This document shows positions 31,136 to 42,889 of a DNA stretch of 44,386 nucleotides, piece after piece; within the stretch, counting starts at the first letter, position 1, and each line of letters opens with the position of its first letter. This DNA is from Phytophthora quininea. Its lineage: Eukaryota > Oomycota > Peronosporomycetes > Peronosporales > Peronosporaceae. Below the pieces are notes generated by a model that searched no databases, was not told where the DNA came from, and saw only the letters and a program-made list of their open reading frames with translations. The DNA lies in NCBI GenBank assembly GCA_011947345.1, contig JAAVTG010000468.1, positions 1 through 44,386 on the forward strand, in the 5' to 3' direction. Position numbers and translations under genes: made by a program.

Positions 31136-31169
31136 CCAATCTACTGAGCCTTTTCCTTGACATCTTTTG

Positions 31170-31561
31170 CAGCGCAGCTGCGTAGCAGTGCACGTGCACA
31201 GAGGAAGACGTAGGACTCCCCGAGTCTGTCTCTTTAGGCGTCCCGCCTTCGGTTCTATACAAGAACCAAGTACAGTCCCGTAACTAGGACTCGCAGAGTC
31301 AGTGTCCCTTAAAACAAGGACAACACTAATTAACTGCAAAAATAGAACTGAATTGAATTGTTTTATCTGACCCTGGTGTAAATGTATAGACTAAACTATG
31401 TGGCATAGTTAATCTAAGAGATATGCAAATGAGTGGTGGAGAGCCAAATGGCTACACTATGGCTACATAGCTAGAAAGTCTACACACGGTTATGACTTTC
31501 GTGTAACCCCGTTACAGCAGCTGAGGTACCCTGTATCACGTCTGAACAAGAGGGAAATGCT
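31170..31561. other. No gene recognised
   Basis: An interval between the DDE_1 relic and the PB3 start codon. 31180-31326 has a repeat-like look and ends in CAACA, but no partner end or target duplication was found. The left end of PB3 should lie here and was not located. Confidence 0.3.
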
Positions 31562-33829
31562 ATGACTTCGGATACAGCAGAAGCCGATGACCTCCAAGTT
31601 CCTATCGCGACTGATACAGCACAAGCGAGGACCAGCCGTGCATCTCGGCGTGTCCAGGACGCTACACTGGACGAAGAACAAAACAGCGATGGCGGCGTTG
31701 TATTAGATGACACAGATCGCTTCATCATCTATGACTCCGATCGCTTCCTAGTAGCGCTATCCCAATGCAAGTGGCTTGACGATCCGGACGAAGATGACCC
31801 CAATGTGTGAGATTCTGATTCCGAGAGTAACGATTCGGACAATGTAGAATCTGATGACTCTATTGCTGAGATGCTAGAAGCTGAAAACCTGCTGGATGGT
31901 GACATTTACGAAGAACCCGATGGGTGACTGGATGCCAAGAGAAGAAGTGAGTGCCGACCCGCAGTTTATGCTAGCCAGCGAGCTCGATGACGTGGCAAAA
32001 GCCTGGACTGTCTACGATTAACAGCAAAGTGGCGAACTACAAATGGACGGAGCTGCGGATTTGTGTACTGGTCGACATGGTCCGACAGAGTCTGCAAGAG
32101 CTTTTGCTGGTTCTCCTCTCGGTCTGTTCTATTACTTCCTTCCCAAATTGATGTGGCGCAAAATTGCTGACGAGTCCAACGTTCACCGCCGCGCAATGAT
32201 CGACACTGTGGCTACCAAGCGCCAGCAATGGCATCGCCGACGCCAAGCCGTGGACCCGAAACAGAGCGTGCAGTCGTTGGAGGAAATCAAGGACGTTCTC
32301 AGGAGGTTGAAACCTTTTCAAGCACATGAAATTGTCCATTACATCGGACTGCTAGTTGCCCGAGTTCTCTGTCCCTACCACAGTTCCATGGCTGAACATT
32401 GGTCGATTACAGAAAATTGCGCAATTCCGCGCGGGACATTTGGGAAGTTCATGAGTAGAAAGCGCTTTGAATATATCACACGATATCTACACTTCAACGA
32501 CAACGCTAGTGATCGACGAAAGAAAGATAAAGTGTGGAACCTGCGTCCAGTGCTACAGTTTGTTGAGAAGACCTTTCGGAATGGATACCGCATGGGAGCT
32601 ATTGTGGCGTTTGACGAGGGGATGGTCGGCAGTAGACACCAGTTCAACCCGATGAAGATCTACATGCGTGACAAGCCGACGAAATGGGGAAACAGGTTTT
32701 ACATCGTGTGCTGTGGCGACACCGCGTACTGCTCCCGGTAAGTGTTCTTATGCTGTACCATACAACATAGAAACTCTAACACTGTTGCCGTGGTGTATTG
32801 TGTAGTATTGAGCTGTACCGTGGAAAGGAAGATACTTCAGACGCGATATCCAAGACTGTGATTCGTAACTTGACAAAGGCATTGAAGGGCCAACCTAGCA
32901 AGCGCCTTATTGTAGCAGACAACTACTATACCTGCGTGCGGCTTGCGGAGAGACTTCTCAGGATGGGACTGTACATTGTGGGAACAACGAAGACAAATCG
33001 CAAAGGGTGTAATGCTGACATCCAATTTCCGAAAAATGCCAAGCCACAGAGAGGAGAATATCGATTGGCGACGAACAGCATGTTACCTGACATAGTTGCC
33101 GTTTCGTGGAAAGACTCCAGCAAAGTAAACTTTGTTGGCAACGGGTGCAGCACCAAGCGGGTTACTGTGCAGCCGAAGCGCAAGACGGACGGTGTTGTTG
33201 AGGCTGTTCCTTGTCCAGAGCTAGTTCGAACTTACAACCAAGGCATGGGCGGAGTCGACCAGCACGACCAACTGCGTCTGCATCGATACGCCACCCAGAA
33301 AGCCCTTCGCCATCGCTCCTACTGCAAGAACATCTTCTTTGGCATCGTAGAAATGGCATTAGTGAATGGGTATATCGTCCACAAGTTCCTAAAGCAAGAG
33401 AAAGGAGAGCCGGTACCAACCCACGCTGCGTACTTGGCACGATTGCACGTCGAGCTGTTGGGCCAACAGAAGGTGGACTTCGAAAGCAACATGCTGGGGC
33501 AAAACCTGTTGACAAGTCCCGCATGTGCGCACAGAGGAAGAAAACAAGTACAAGAAAAGCAAGACACGCCAATATATCTGCAAGGTTTGCTCCGCCTTCT
33601 CGGATAAAGAGCACCGCAGCCCTGAGTCTCGATACTTCTGCGAGCAGTGCTCCGACATATTCAAGGGGAGGGTCGAGCTGTGCATGACGGTGCGGCGTTC
33701 CGAGACGGGAACACGCTGACGTGCTCACAAATCTGGCACGACACGTGGAAGAACGGCACGGCGATTCCGCCGGAGAAGAGAGCTAAGATTAGGTTCCGTC
33801 CAATGAAGAAGAACAACAACGAGGAGTAA
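31562..33829 (+). pseudogene. PB3 piggyBac transposase with one intron, stops and frameshifts
   Basis: ATG 31562 (MTSDTAEADDLQVPIATDTA) opens an acidic N-terminus, interrupted by TGA at 31808-31810, a frame change near 31922 and TAA at 32019-32021. The core then reads FYYFLPKLMWRKIADESN and IVAFDEGMVGSRHQF (D1). A 68-nt intron at 32738-32805 (GTAAGT...TGTAG) joins CGDTAYCSR to IELYRGKEDT. LIVADNYYTCVRLAER holds D2 and GMGGVDQHDQLR holds D3. Two frame changes, near 33520 and near 33705, separate the Cys-rich tail (YICKVCSAF, YFCEQCSD, TCSQIWHDTW), which ends at 33829. The core is complete but the ends of the gene are damaged. This is a third piggyBac lineage in the window. Confidence 0.85.
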
Positions 33830-34210
33830 TTGAATACATACCTGGGTGGCCCCATCAGTGCTTTTTGGTTTTGCTTGCTGCGGAGGAAACTTTGCTCATT
33901 TGTTGTTGTGCACATGCCTTGTATGACAAACGAGCAAAAGTTTCCTCAGCGCAAAATTGTCCGCAGATCGCCCGTGCCCGTCGCCACTCGTATTGGCGAG
34001 AAATTGGACACCGACCAACACTCGCACCATCACTCTGACAATCATATTCAGAAGGGTACAAAATGCTAGAGGAGTTTCGCACGGCCTTGACCCCCACTAA
34101 GCCAATCAACGTTCAATATTCTGCCGCATCACGGAAGGCCATTAGCATGAGGGCTTAATGCAGATAAATTGTGCCAGTTTCACCGACTATAGTGAACCTA
34201 AGCTTATTTG

Positions 34211-34256
34211 CTTATGCTGTATAATACAGCATAAGGGCCGGGGCTAGAAGGGTTAA
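34211..34256 (+). repeat. Candidate right end of PB3: hairpin plus TTAA
   Basis: 34211-34235 is a perfect 11-bp inverted repeat with a 3-base loop (CTTATGCTGTA, TAA, TACAGCATAAG). It is followed within 20 bp by GGGCTAGAAGGG and TTAA at 34252-34255. An end reading CCCTTCTAG inward resembles piggyBac termini and lies about 420 bp past the transposase stop. The matching left end was not found, so this call is tentative. Confidence 0.5.
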
Positions 34257-35774
34257 CGCGATTAGAGTAGCCGACGAGGAATCACCCAAAAATTGCTCGG
34301 GCAAAAGTTTGCAGCCCCTCGAACTGTATTCTTCACGAAACTGATTGTGCACATAGATAACGCGCTGTGTGACTCCCGAGCAATGATACTGATGGTCAGT
34401 AGAAAATGAAACCCGTAGCAACTCGAGGTATTCAGTACAATTTACGCGCAGCGCTCGATGGATCACCAACGCTTATATGATCCCCAACGTCGCCAAAGCT
34501 GTCTTCGTTACACACATCCAGCAAACTCAGTAGCATCACCGCGCAACTGGGAGCAATTTCAGCAAAATTTCAGTGAGCCTTACCAGGCTGTTGACGAACG
34601 TCACCAAGCGATATAATTTAAAATATCACCTCGGAAATTGTATGAGCTTGAGCAGATGTACGCGAACGCAATACTGGGTGGGTCCATAGTACATTACAAG
34701 AATGGTTTGGTTGCGCATCACACGATCGACGAATGGGCTTGTGATGAAGTAGCTCCTGAGGGAAGCGGTCGAGGTTCTTCCTGTAGGCTCGGTCGCCCGT
34801 GGACGGCGGTTGTGGCTTTTGTTTCAATCTTAGGTGTCTCGAGAGCTCTCCCATTGAACCGGAGGTTGTTGTACCAGCTAGGGAGCACTAGCCTGGCCAA
34901 GACGTGGTCTTAACTGTCGTTGAAGTTTGCAATAAACGGGATGAAAGTATTAAATTCATCGATTCAGCTCTGGGGCAAACCTACTGAGAAATATATGTAG
35001 AACATGCGCTTTTGACCACACGCTTACTACTCGTAGATTATTCTGGGTGGAGTGATCACTGCGAATTATTTTGCTGTTCATTCGTGTTTCCCTGAATATG
35101 ATTGGCAAAAATAACATGTTATTGTGTTAAAACCCGGTAGTAGATAAATGAGCTACGTATTAGCTATGGAATAAGAAAATCCAATCCACCCGGCTTTGTT
35201 AAACATAACAACGATGCTATCTTTTGAGGGTGTGCGACACAATAGGGTTAAAATAAGAGAAACCCGGCATTATTTACAGATGGTGTTGATTGCACGAGAT
35301 ATTAAAGGAAATAATACTTAGAATGTAGGGAAGTAAGAACCTGTACTAAAAGAAGATATGTACAGAGATAGATTCATAATTCTGATAAATACGAGGATAA
35401 AAGTGGACACAGTAAAGAAGGTAGACATGATAGTGAAATTTAGAGAAAAATAAAGTTGAAGATCAATATAATTTAACAGACTACTCTTAAAAAACATCAC
35501 CCCAAAAGAAGCGTGACGAAATACGAGCGGGGATTGACACATTTTCCTCTATTCCCGCTCAGGAGCTGCGGATACTTGTTGGTAAGGCTGCTGATGGACT
35601 AAGCGATTGCACCGAACAACGAGAAGCTGGAGAAAGATGTGAATACCACGGATGAAGGTGAAATTTCGCAAAGGTGTATTTCATAGGCAAGACCATGGGC
35701 TGGGGGTATTCCGTTTAGCCAGACCTGCAGGCTCTAACACGCGTACATAACCTCGCAAGACTCGCCGCTGTACG
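34257..35774. other. AT-rich, gene-poor interval
   Basis: No frame resembles a known protein. 35100-35500 is strongly A-rich on the plus strand. I see no clear repeat structure or RNA gene. Confidence 0.4.
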
Positions 35775-36600
35775 TTAGAGTATCGGCGTACACCACTGCG
35801 ATAGAGTTGTGCATCTGATAACCGAACTGCAGTCAAACTCGTCGAAGTATCTCAGAACTAAGTCTCTTAATCGATCTCCAAAGTTCATTTGAAACCCAGC
35901 ATCGAGAGCCTCACATACGAGACAACCCAAAACATTCACTACTGCATCATCCGCTAGAGAATATTTTTGACCTCGCCTCGCCGGTATGTTGCTGAGCCAA
36001 TTGTTAAAACCTCCGTCGAGGTCGACGCCAATCAACTGCAGAGTAGTTCGTCCTAGCAATGGCGTCCGACCCAGTGTCGGGGTTGAACGTCATCTCCAAC
36101 ACCTCGTCAATCAATGAAATCCTAAATGCCGGCCCCCATCTGCGGTAATGTATTCGACACGCTATGCTTAACGGTTGCGCTTCTCACGTAGATTCTTCGC
36201 CACATCGGTTATCTGCTCAGCAATAGCGGCGGAGCCTGCTCAGGTCGACTTTCAAAATCTCCAGAGCTTGCAACACTATTTCATGAGTTGGCGACCGCCT
36301 TTGTCTTTGGATAGGCCCCCACCGAGCATACCGAAAACAAGCCGTTGTCCTCAATCAATCGGTCGAATGTCATAAGTAGCTGGCAATACGTGTGTCGACG
36401 CCGATTTCCACGAAGTCTATCTTCAGCTGCCTTGCAAATAGCTGCATGACATCAAGGACCCGATCGTTCATAATCGCATCCACGTTTCGCTTCATCTATC
36501 GTATCAAAATGTCGTCCGTCACGCTGGCGGGATCCTGTTCAAGATGTTGTGAACGACGTGCTCCGGAAAGCGTGGTACAATCGTGGAGGTGAAGCTCCGG
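35775..36600 (-). pseudogene. Decayed gene of unknown family
   Basis: Minus-strand pieces look like real protein in several frames. In coding order they are MKRNVDAIMNDRVLDVMQLF running to IDFVEIGVDTRIASYL, MTFDRLIEDNGLFSVCSVG, FRISLIDEVLEMTFNPDTGS, and an open stretch 35775-36059 with LQLIGVDLDGGFNNWLSN and DAVVNVLGCLVCEALDAGFQ. Stops and frame changes separate them. I do not recognise the family. It lies in the last stretch before the subtelomeric repeats. Confidence 0.4.
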
Positions 36601-36659
36601 TTTCGGCTGCTTGAACTTCGTTCATGACGCGACACTGCTTCAGCACCTAGGTCTCATAC

Positions 36660-37576
36660 CGCTATTTCCCCGGAAGAAAGTCGTGATCGACACAAGGCTC
36701 CACACTTTCAAGCCTGGAACTCGGGTCACCTCGAAAATGGGCTATAACACTACCATCCTGACATCGCCATCCGAGTTGTATACGTAATCATCCTCATGCG
36801 CGGCATGTTGTTGCAATGCTTGTAGTTGTCAAAGAATTCTATATGACGTTTGTGTGCTAGTGAAAATTGCGAAGTGGAATGCTGAGACGTCAGCCTGTAG
36901 TATTCCGTCGCGCTACTCATATGAGACAGCGGGAAACACAATGACACTAATGAACCTAAGTACGAATCCGGGTTTATACGCATCACTGCAAAGAATAACA
37001 ATTCCTCTTCATTTTGGACTCATTCTTGACGTCTCAAGTGAAGATTTGGCGGAGGAATGGGTGCTCAAAAATATGTCCGTGTCCCAAGTTAAATTTTCCA
37101 AAAAAATATTGCAGTTTCTAGAGTAAAAACTTGCGCCGAATCCGGTGGAGTCATTGGTTTTGTAAGGCTAACCCTAGAAACGCTCTAAAAACGCTCTTAA
37201 ACACGCGATTTGACTGATAACATATGTTATTTTTCAGAAATTGAGACTGTGGACATTAGTATTAAACTTAACTGGTGCGTCATCGGGATGCCGCCACGGC
37301 TTTAAACAGCTGCGCTCTCCGTCCGAAGAGGTTTTCGTTGCCTTTCTTCTTCCGCCAACTCACTTTCGTCTTCCGATCCCCCGCGGCGGGCTTGATTCGC
37401 TTATGCTGCTACCGCCATCCTTGCTCGGTGCTGTCGTCTGGCTGGTTTCGCCGCTTTGGCGTCGTCGCCGCGTAGACAGAGTCCGATTTAAACTCATCGG
37501 GCACGTAGTCACGGATAGTGTTGTGCATTGTATCCATTTTCTCACAGATATAGTTGTGTGTATGGGAACGACTTTT
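36660..37576. other. No intact gene; coding-like remnant near 37290-37545 (minus)
   Basis: The minus strand reads MDTMHNTIRDYVPDEFKSDS from about 37538 and runs on in frame to a TAG. It then continues (KVSWRKKKGNENLFGRRAQL) to about 37290. The pattern suggests a dead basic protein of unknown family. The rest of the interval holds nothing recognisable. Confidence 0.3.
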
Positions 37577-37793
37577 TATATATATGGTCGGCGCTACATG
37601 TGTATCGCACTAAAATGACGTCGCGTTATGGGCTCTATTTTGGGCTTTTGCTGCTGTTTATTCCTGTAGCGCGCTGCTTTTTAGCGCCCAAATGAGTACT
37701 ACTCGATACACTATTTTCGGTTATCAGACGATACTGACGGAAATACTGATCGCAGCATAATGAAACTAAGTGTAGCTGGGTTTTCAGTATGGC

Positions 37794-38500
37794 GAACACG
37801 ATGGTGATACTCTGAGCGAGCAGAAACAGGCGCATCCGCCAATCAGCGATCCGCATCGATAACAACGGCTGTACTCTACTGGTTGGGCTGAAAACTTGGG
37901 GAAGTATGTTTTCATATACGGAGAACATGATGGTGATAGTCCCATGCGACAGAGACAGGCCCATCAGCCAATCAGCGATCAGGAACGATTGCTGCGGCTG
38001 TATATACCGGTTTAGGCTGAAAACTGAGGGGACGACGCTTTCATATACGGGGAAGAAGATGGTGATAGTGTGAAAAGACAGAGACAGGCCCATCACCCAA
38101 TCAGCGATCGGGAACGACAGCTATGGCCGTAATTACCGGATTGGGATGGAAACTTGGGAGACTACGTTTTCATGTGTGGAGAACACGATGTTGATTGTCT
38201 GAGATGACATAGACAGACCCATCAGCCAATCAGCGATCAGAAATGATAACTGCGGGTGTACACACCTGTTTGGGCTGAAAACTTGCGAGACTACGTTTTC
38301 ATGCGCGGGGAACACGATGGTGACACTGCGAAGTGATAGAGACAGGCCTGTCAAGCAATCGACGATCAGTAAGGTTAATTAAGGCCGCTTACTCGCGTTT
38401 GGGATGAGAACTTGGGAGACTACGTTTTCGTATGAGGGGAAGAAGATGGTGATGGTTTGCAGCGACAGAAACTGGTGCATCCGCCAATGAGCGTTCACAT
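37794..38500 (+). repeat. ~129-bp tandem satellite, six units
   Basis: Units start at about 37794, 37921, 38051, 38181, 38310 and 38440 (GAACACGATGGTGAT or a variant). Each includes CCAATCAGCGATC, a GGCTGAAAACTTGGG-like word and CTACGTTTTCAT. The usual period of 129 bp is 43 codons, so the minus strand stays open across neighbouring units and repeats peptides such as IADWLMGLSLS and ENVVSQVFSPN. Steps of 130 bp break that frame. Confidence 0.88.
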
Positions 38501-38879
38501 ACGCCATTGCAGGCATCGTACGCCCGACTGAATCGAAGCAGTGAAGAGATATGTTTCGACGCAAGGTGAACTTGCTGGCGGGACTCAACGAAGAACATAA
38601 TGAAAGTACGTCCTTGAGTCTGTGATTATGATACAAATGGTGTGTAAGGTCGGAATATGTGTAGCAAATGAAGGTGCGTATGTAGGTTTGAATGTTTGTA
38701 TAGTGCGAGTGTATGCAGCGTATCATTGGAGATTGGTAAGTCTGTTGTCGAGGGAGAATATGTGTCGAATAAGCGTGTTGTATCATATATACATGTGTGT
38801 ATGGGAACGACAAAAACGTATGTAGACTAGTTAATGCAACGAGGATCAATAAGAAGTAGTGGAAAACGGTTTTGGATGA

Positions 38880-40716
38880 CTATGCGTGCGAGAGTGTTAT
38901 TTGTTATTGGGAATCGTATGAAGGTGAGTGAGTGTACGCTTGTGTAGAGTAGGAGTAGGTGTCGAATAGGAGTGTGTAGAGTGGGAATGTATGCAGAGAA
39001 TGCGTGTTATTGTGTATGGATGTGTTCGTGTTTGCGTGTTGGTAGTATATGGTTTGAGTAAAATGAACGTGTCAATAGTATGATTTGGTGATAGGTAAAT
39101 GAGAAAGATAGCGTGGGAGTGAAAGAAAAAGAAAAAAAGAAAAGAATGATAATAGTTGAGTATAATGAGATGGGTTGGGATTGATAGGAAAGGTGATTTG
39201 AATGATTTAAAAGAGTTGGTTGTTAATGTGAAAAATGAGAAGAAGAAGAAGTATGTGGAGAGTATGGATAGTATATAATAGTGTAAGAGTGTTTATAAGT
39301 GTAAGTGTATGAGGTGTGTAAGAGTAGATATGTAGATATTGTATAGAGAAGAATGAGTATGTGAAAAGGAATGTTTATAGAAGGAGTATGTAGAGAATAG
39401 ATGGGTGTAGTGTAAAGTATGAGTGTGTAAGATAGGAGTGTGTGAGAAGTGAAAAAATGGAGTTGAGGAAGGAATAGAGAAAGTTTGAGTAATAAAAATT
39501 AAAGAAAAAAGATGGATGTTTGTGAGTTGTGTGTGTATGAGTGTATGTGGAGTATGGATGTTTGTGGTAAATAGAAGTGTATGTGTAGTGTTATTGTGTA
39601 AGTATGTGTGAGTGTAAATAGAGAGTAAGTGTAAAAAGTTTGGTTGTGAATAGAGTGTGATTATTGTAGAGTATAAGTGTGTGTAAAGTATGAGTATGTG
39701 AGAGTGTAAGTGTGTGTAGAGTGTAAAGTGTGAGTATGTGTGGAGTGTGAGTGTGTGTGGAGTGTAAGTGTGTAGAGAGTGTGAGTGTGTGTGGAGTGAG
39801 TGTTGTAGAGTGTGAGTGTGTGTAGAGTGTGAGTGTGTGTGGAGTGTGAGTGTTGTAGGGTTTGAGTGTTGTAGAGTGTGAGTGTTGTATGGTATGAGTG
39901 TTGTAGAGTGTGAGGATGTGTATGTGTAGAGTGTGAGTGTGAGTGTGTGGAGTGTGAGTGTTGTAGGATTTGAGTGTTCTAGAGTGTGAGTGTTGTAGAG
40001 TGTGAGGATGTGTATGTGTAGAGTGTGAGTGTGAGTGTGTGTGGAGTGTGAGTGTGTGTGGAGTGTGAGTGTATGTGTGGGTGTAAATAGAGAGTAAGAG
40101 TAAAAATTGTGATTGTGAATAGAGTGTTAGTGTTGTAGAGTGTGAATGTGTGTAAAGTATGAGTATGTGAGAGTGTGAGGATGTGTATGTGTAGAGTGTG
40201 AGTATGTGTAGAGTGAGTGTGTGTAGAGTGTGAGGGTTGTAGAGTGTGAGTGTTGTAGAGTGTGAGTGTGTGTAGAGTGTGAGTATGTGTAGAGTGTGTG
40301 TAGAGTGTGAGTGTTGTAGAGTGTGAGTGTTGTAGAGTGTGAGTGTGTGTAGAGTGTGAGTATGTGTAGAGTGTGTGTAGAGTGTGGGAGTGAGTGTGTG
40401 TAGAGTGTGAGTGTGTATAGAGTGTGAGTGTGTATAGAGTGTGAGTGTGTGTGGAGTGTGAGTGTGTATAGAGTGTGATTGTTGTAGAGTATAAGTGTGT
40501 ATAAAATATGAGTGTGTTGTAGAGTGTGAGGATGTGTGTGTATAGAGTGTGAGTGTTGAAGAGTGTGAGTGTTGTAGAGTGTGAGTGTGTGTAGAGTGTA
40601 AGTGTGTGTAGAGTGTGAGTGTGTGTGGAGTATGAGTGTTGGGGAGTGGGAGTGTTGTGGAGTGGGAGTGTTGTGGAGTGGGAGTGTTGTGGAGTGGGAG
40701 TGTTGTAGGGTACGCG
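38880..40716 (+). repeat. GT-rich degenerate minisatellite (GAGTGTGTGTAGAGTGT-type)
   Basis: Long irregular tandem sequence built from GAGTGTGTGTAGAGTGTGA and GTGTTGTAGAGTGTGA words, with G and T strongly on the plus strand. That is the same strand bias as the telomere array. It becomes more regular toward 40700. Ser/Thr/His/Leu-rich open frames on the minus strand are by-products of the repeat. Confidence 0.88.
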
Positions 40717-41571
40717 ACCGTTTAAAAACGAGCCTGGAAACCGGTACTGACATTTTGCACAGGTATGTTATCGGCCATGAACTATCGATTGAGTCGAAAA
40801 ACGTTTTCGAAAATGTCTGGAATTTTGTATACACGCGAAAAACATGGTTTGTGAGAAATCTAGCCTGGAAACATATGATTTTCTGTGCAGCAATGAACTC
40901 GCAAGGGTCGATTTGGTGGGGGTACGACAAGGTCCGGTTGCATAACTCGGCCTGGAAGACCGTCAAACAGCATATATGATTTGACATGGGTACATCGTAC
41001 TTAAGAGAATACTCACGGTACTTCTTCTGAAACTGACGCATTTGACAAAATTTCACTTACGTACGAAACTACCATATGGAATATTCTGTATGAGAGGTAG
41101 GATGTCACAAAAATCAAAGTATTGGAAATATCCGAGTAAGTACGAATTAGAGTACGGAATAAAATGCAGAATTGTACTTTACAAAATGCGCAAATGACTT
41201 TACGAGAAAAAACATGTTGGTAGTGAAGTTGAGCACTGTAGACATGTTTGGGCCTTCTGCATACGGTGTTTGGTAACATATGCACAGCTGTGTTGGTGCA
41301 AGATGTTCTTGACTGATTGTAGAATACATTACCTTTCCACGTTTGTGCATCTATGCACCTATAGTCACTATAAGTGACGCCACCAATGGCTTTTTGTTCC
41401 AGTTTATTCATAAAGAAATAATTAACGCGGCCAAAACGAACGGTTTAATATTGAGAATTCACAGGTGTACATAGAGAAATATGAGCTTTCCGGTGACAGA
41501 CTGTAAATTGACAAAAACGGTACATTAACAAGAAAATGGACAGAATCTCCGTTTTAGAGTAATTTTAAAGT
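40717..41571. other. Non-repetitive spacer between the two subtelomeric blocks
   Basis: A plus-strand frame runs out of the minisatellite to 40979 and includes VFENVWNFVYTRKTWFVRNL; it has no recognised family. The rest (41013-41411 minus open frame) looks non-coding. Confidence 0.35.
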
Positions 41572-41788
41572 GAGTATGGGAGTCGGGTGGACATAGACGG
41601 TTGGTGCGGTGGTAGTAGTCGTTGGCAAAGACGGGGCGGAGGGGAGACGAGGGTATGGACGGGGCGAGACCATGAAACCGACTCGGAACCAGCAGAAGTG
41701 CAGTTGCGCGTCGTTTTGGAGTGGTTTGGAAGGGAGTATGGGAGTCGGGTGGACATAGACGGTTGGCGCGGTGGTGGTAGTCGTTGGC
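41572..41788 (+). repeat. Direct repeat pair of ~55 bp, 162 bp apart
   Basis: GAGTATGGGAGTCGGGTGG and the following ~35 bases occur at about 41572-41628 and again at about 41734-41788 with few differences. The second copy runs directly into the start of the outer subtelomeric block. Confidence 0.8.
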
Positions 41789-42008
41789 TATATATATATG
41801 GTCGGCGCTACATGTGTATCGCACTAAAATGACGTCGCGTTATGGGCTCTATTTTGGGCTTTTGCTGCTGTTTATTCCTGTAGCGCGCTGCTTTTTAGCG
41901 CCCAAATGAGTACTACTCGATACACTATTTTCGGTTATCAGACGATACTGACGGAAATAGTGATCACAGCATAATGAAACTAAGTGTAACTAGGGTTTTC
42001 AGTATGGC

Positions 42009-42450
42009 GAACAGGATGGTGATACTCTGAGCGAGCAGAAACAGGCGCATCCGCCAATCAGCGATCCGCAACGAGAACTACGGCTGTACTCTACTGGTTG
42101 GGCTGAAAACTTGGGAGACTACGTTTTCATATACGGAGAACATGATGGTGATAGTCTGATGTGACAGAGACAGGTCCATCAGCCAATCAGCGATCAGGAA
42201 CGATTGCTGCGGCTGTACACACCCGTTAAGGCTGAAAACTTAGGGGACGACGCTTTCATATACGGGGAAGAAGATGGTGATAGTCTGATGTGACAGAGAC
42301 AGGCCCATCAGCCAATCAACGATCAGCGGAGATAACTGCGGCTGTAAACACCCTTTGGGATGAGAACTTGGGAGACTACGTTTGCGTATGTGGGGAAGAA
42401 GATGGTGATAGTTTGCAGCGACAGAAACTGGTGCATCCGCCAATGAGCGT
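42009..42450 (+). repeat. ~129-bp tandem satellite, four units
   Basis: Units start at about 42009, 42138, 42267 and 42396, exactly 129 bp apart. The last unit leads into the same downstream sequence as unit six of the inner array (TTTGCAGCGACAGAAACTGG), so two internal units are missing here or were gained there. Confidence 0.88.
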
Positions 42451-42889
42451 TCACATACGCCATTGCAGGCATCGTACGCCCGACTGAATCGAAGCAGTGA
42501 AGAGATATGTTTCGACGCAAGGTGAACTTGCTGGCGGGACTCAACGAAGAACATAATGAAAGTACGTCCTTGAGTCTGTGATTATGATACAAATGGTGTG
42601 TAAGGTCGGAATATGTGTAGCAAATGAAGGTGCGTATGTAGGTTTGAATGTTTGTATAGTGCGAGTGTATGCAGCGTATCATTGGAGATTGGGAAGTCTG
42701 TTGTCGAGGGAGAATATGTGTCGAATAAGCGTGTTGTATCATATATAGATGTGTGTATGGGAACGACAAAAACGTATGTAGACTAGTTACTGAAACGAGG
42801 ATCAATAAGAAGTAGTGGAAACAGGTCATGGATGACTATGCGTGCGAGAGTGTTATTTGTTATTGGGAATCGTATGAAGGTGAGTGAGT

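Larger units (their letters stand above)
37577..40716 (+). repeat. Subtelomeric repeat block, inner copy
   Basis: Starts at TATATATATGGTCGGCG and shares its layout and sequence with 41791-44097, offset about 4,214 bp at the start. It contains a ~210-bp head (TTTAGCGCCCAAATGAG...), a 129-bp satellite of six units, a ~350-bp middle and a long GT-rich minisatellite. No gene is supported. Confidence 0.88.

Noticed and set aside
31180..31326. A second solo LTR ending in CAACA
   Set aside because: No matching TG start and no target duplication could be found.
38880..40716. A CRISPR-like or coding tandem array in the GT-rich tract
   Set aside because: There are no regular spacers or fixed-length repeats; it is a simple minisatellite.
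40127..41056. A 309-codon minus-strand frame rich in Ser, Thr, His and Leu
   Set aside because: It is produced by the GT-rich minisatellite read on the other strand; the composition is purely repetitive.
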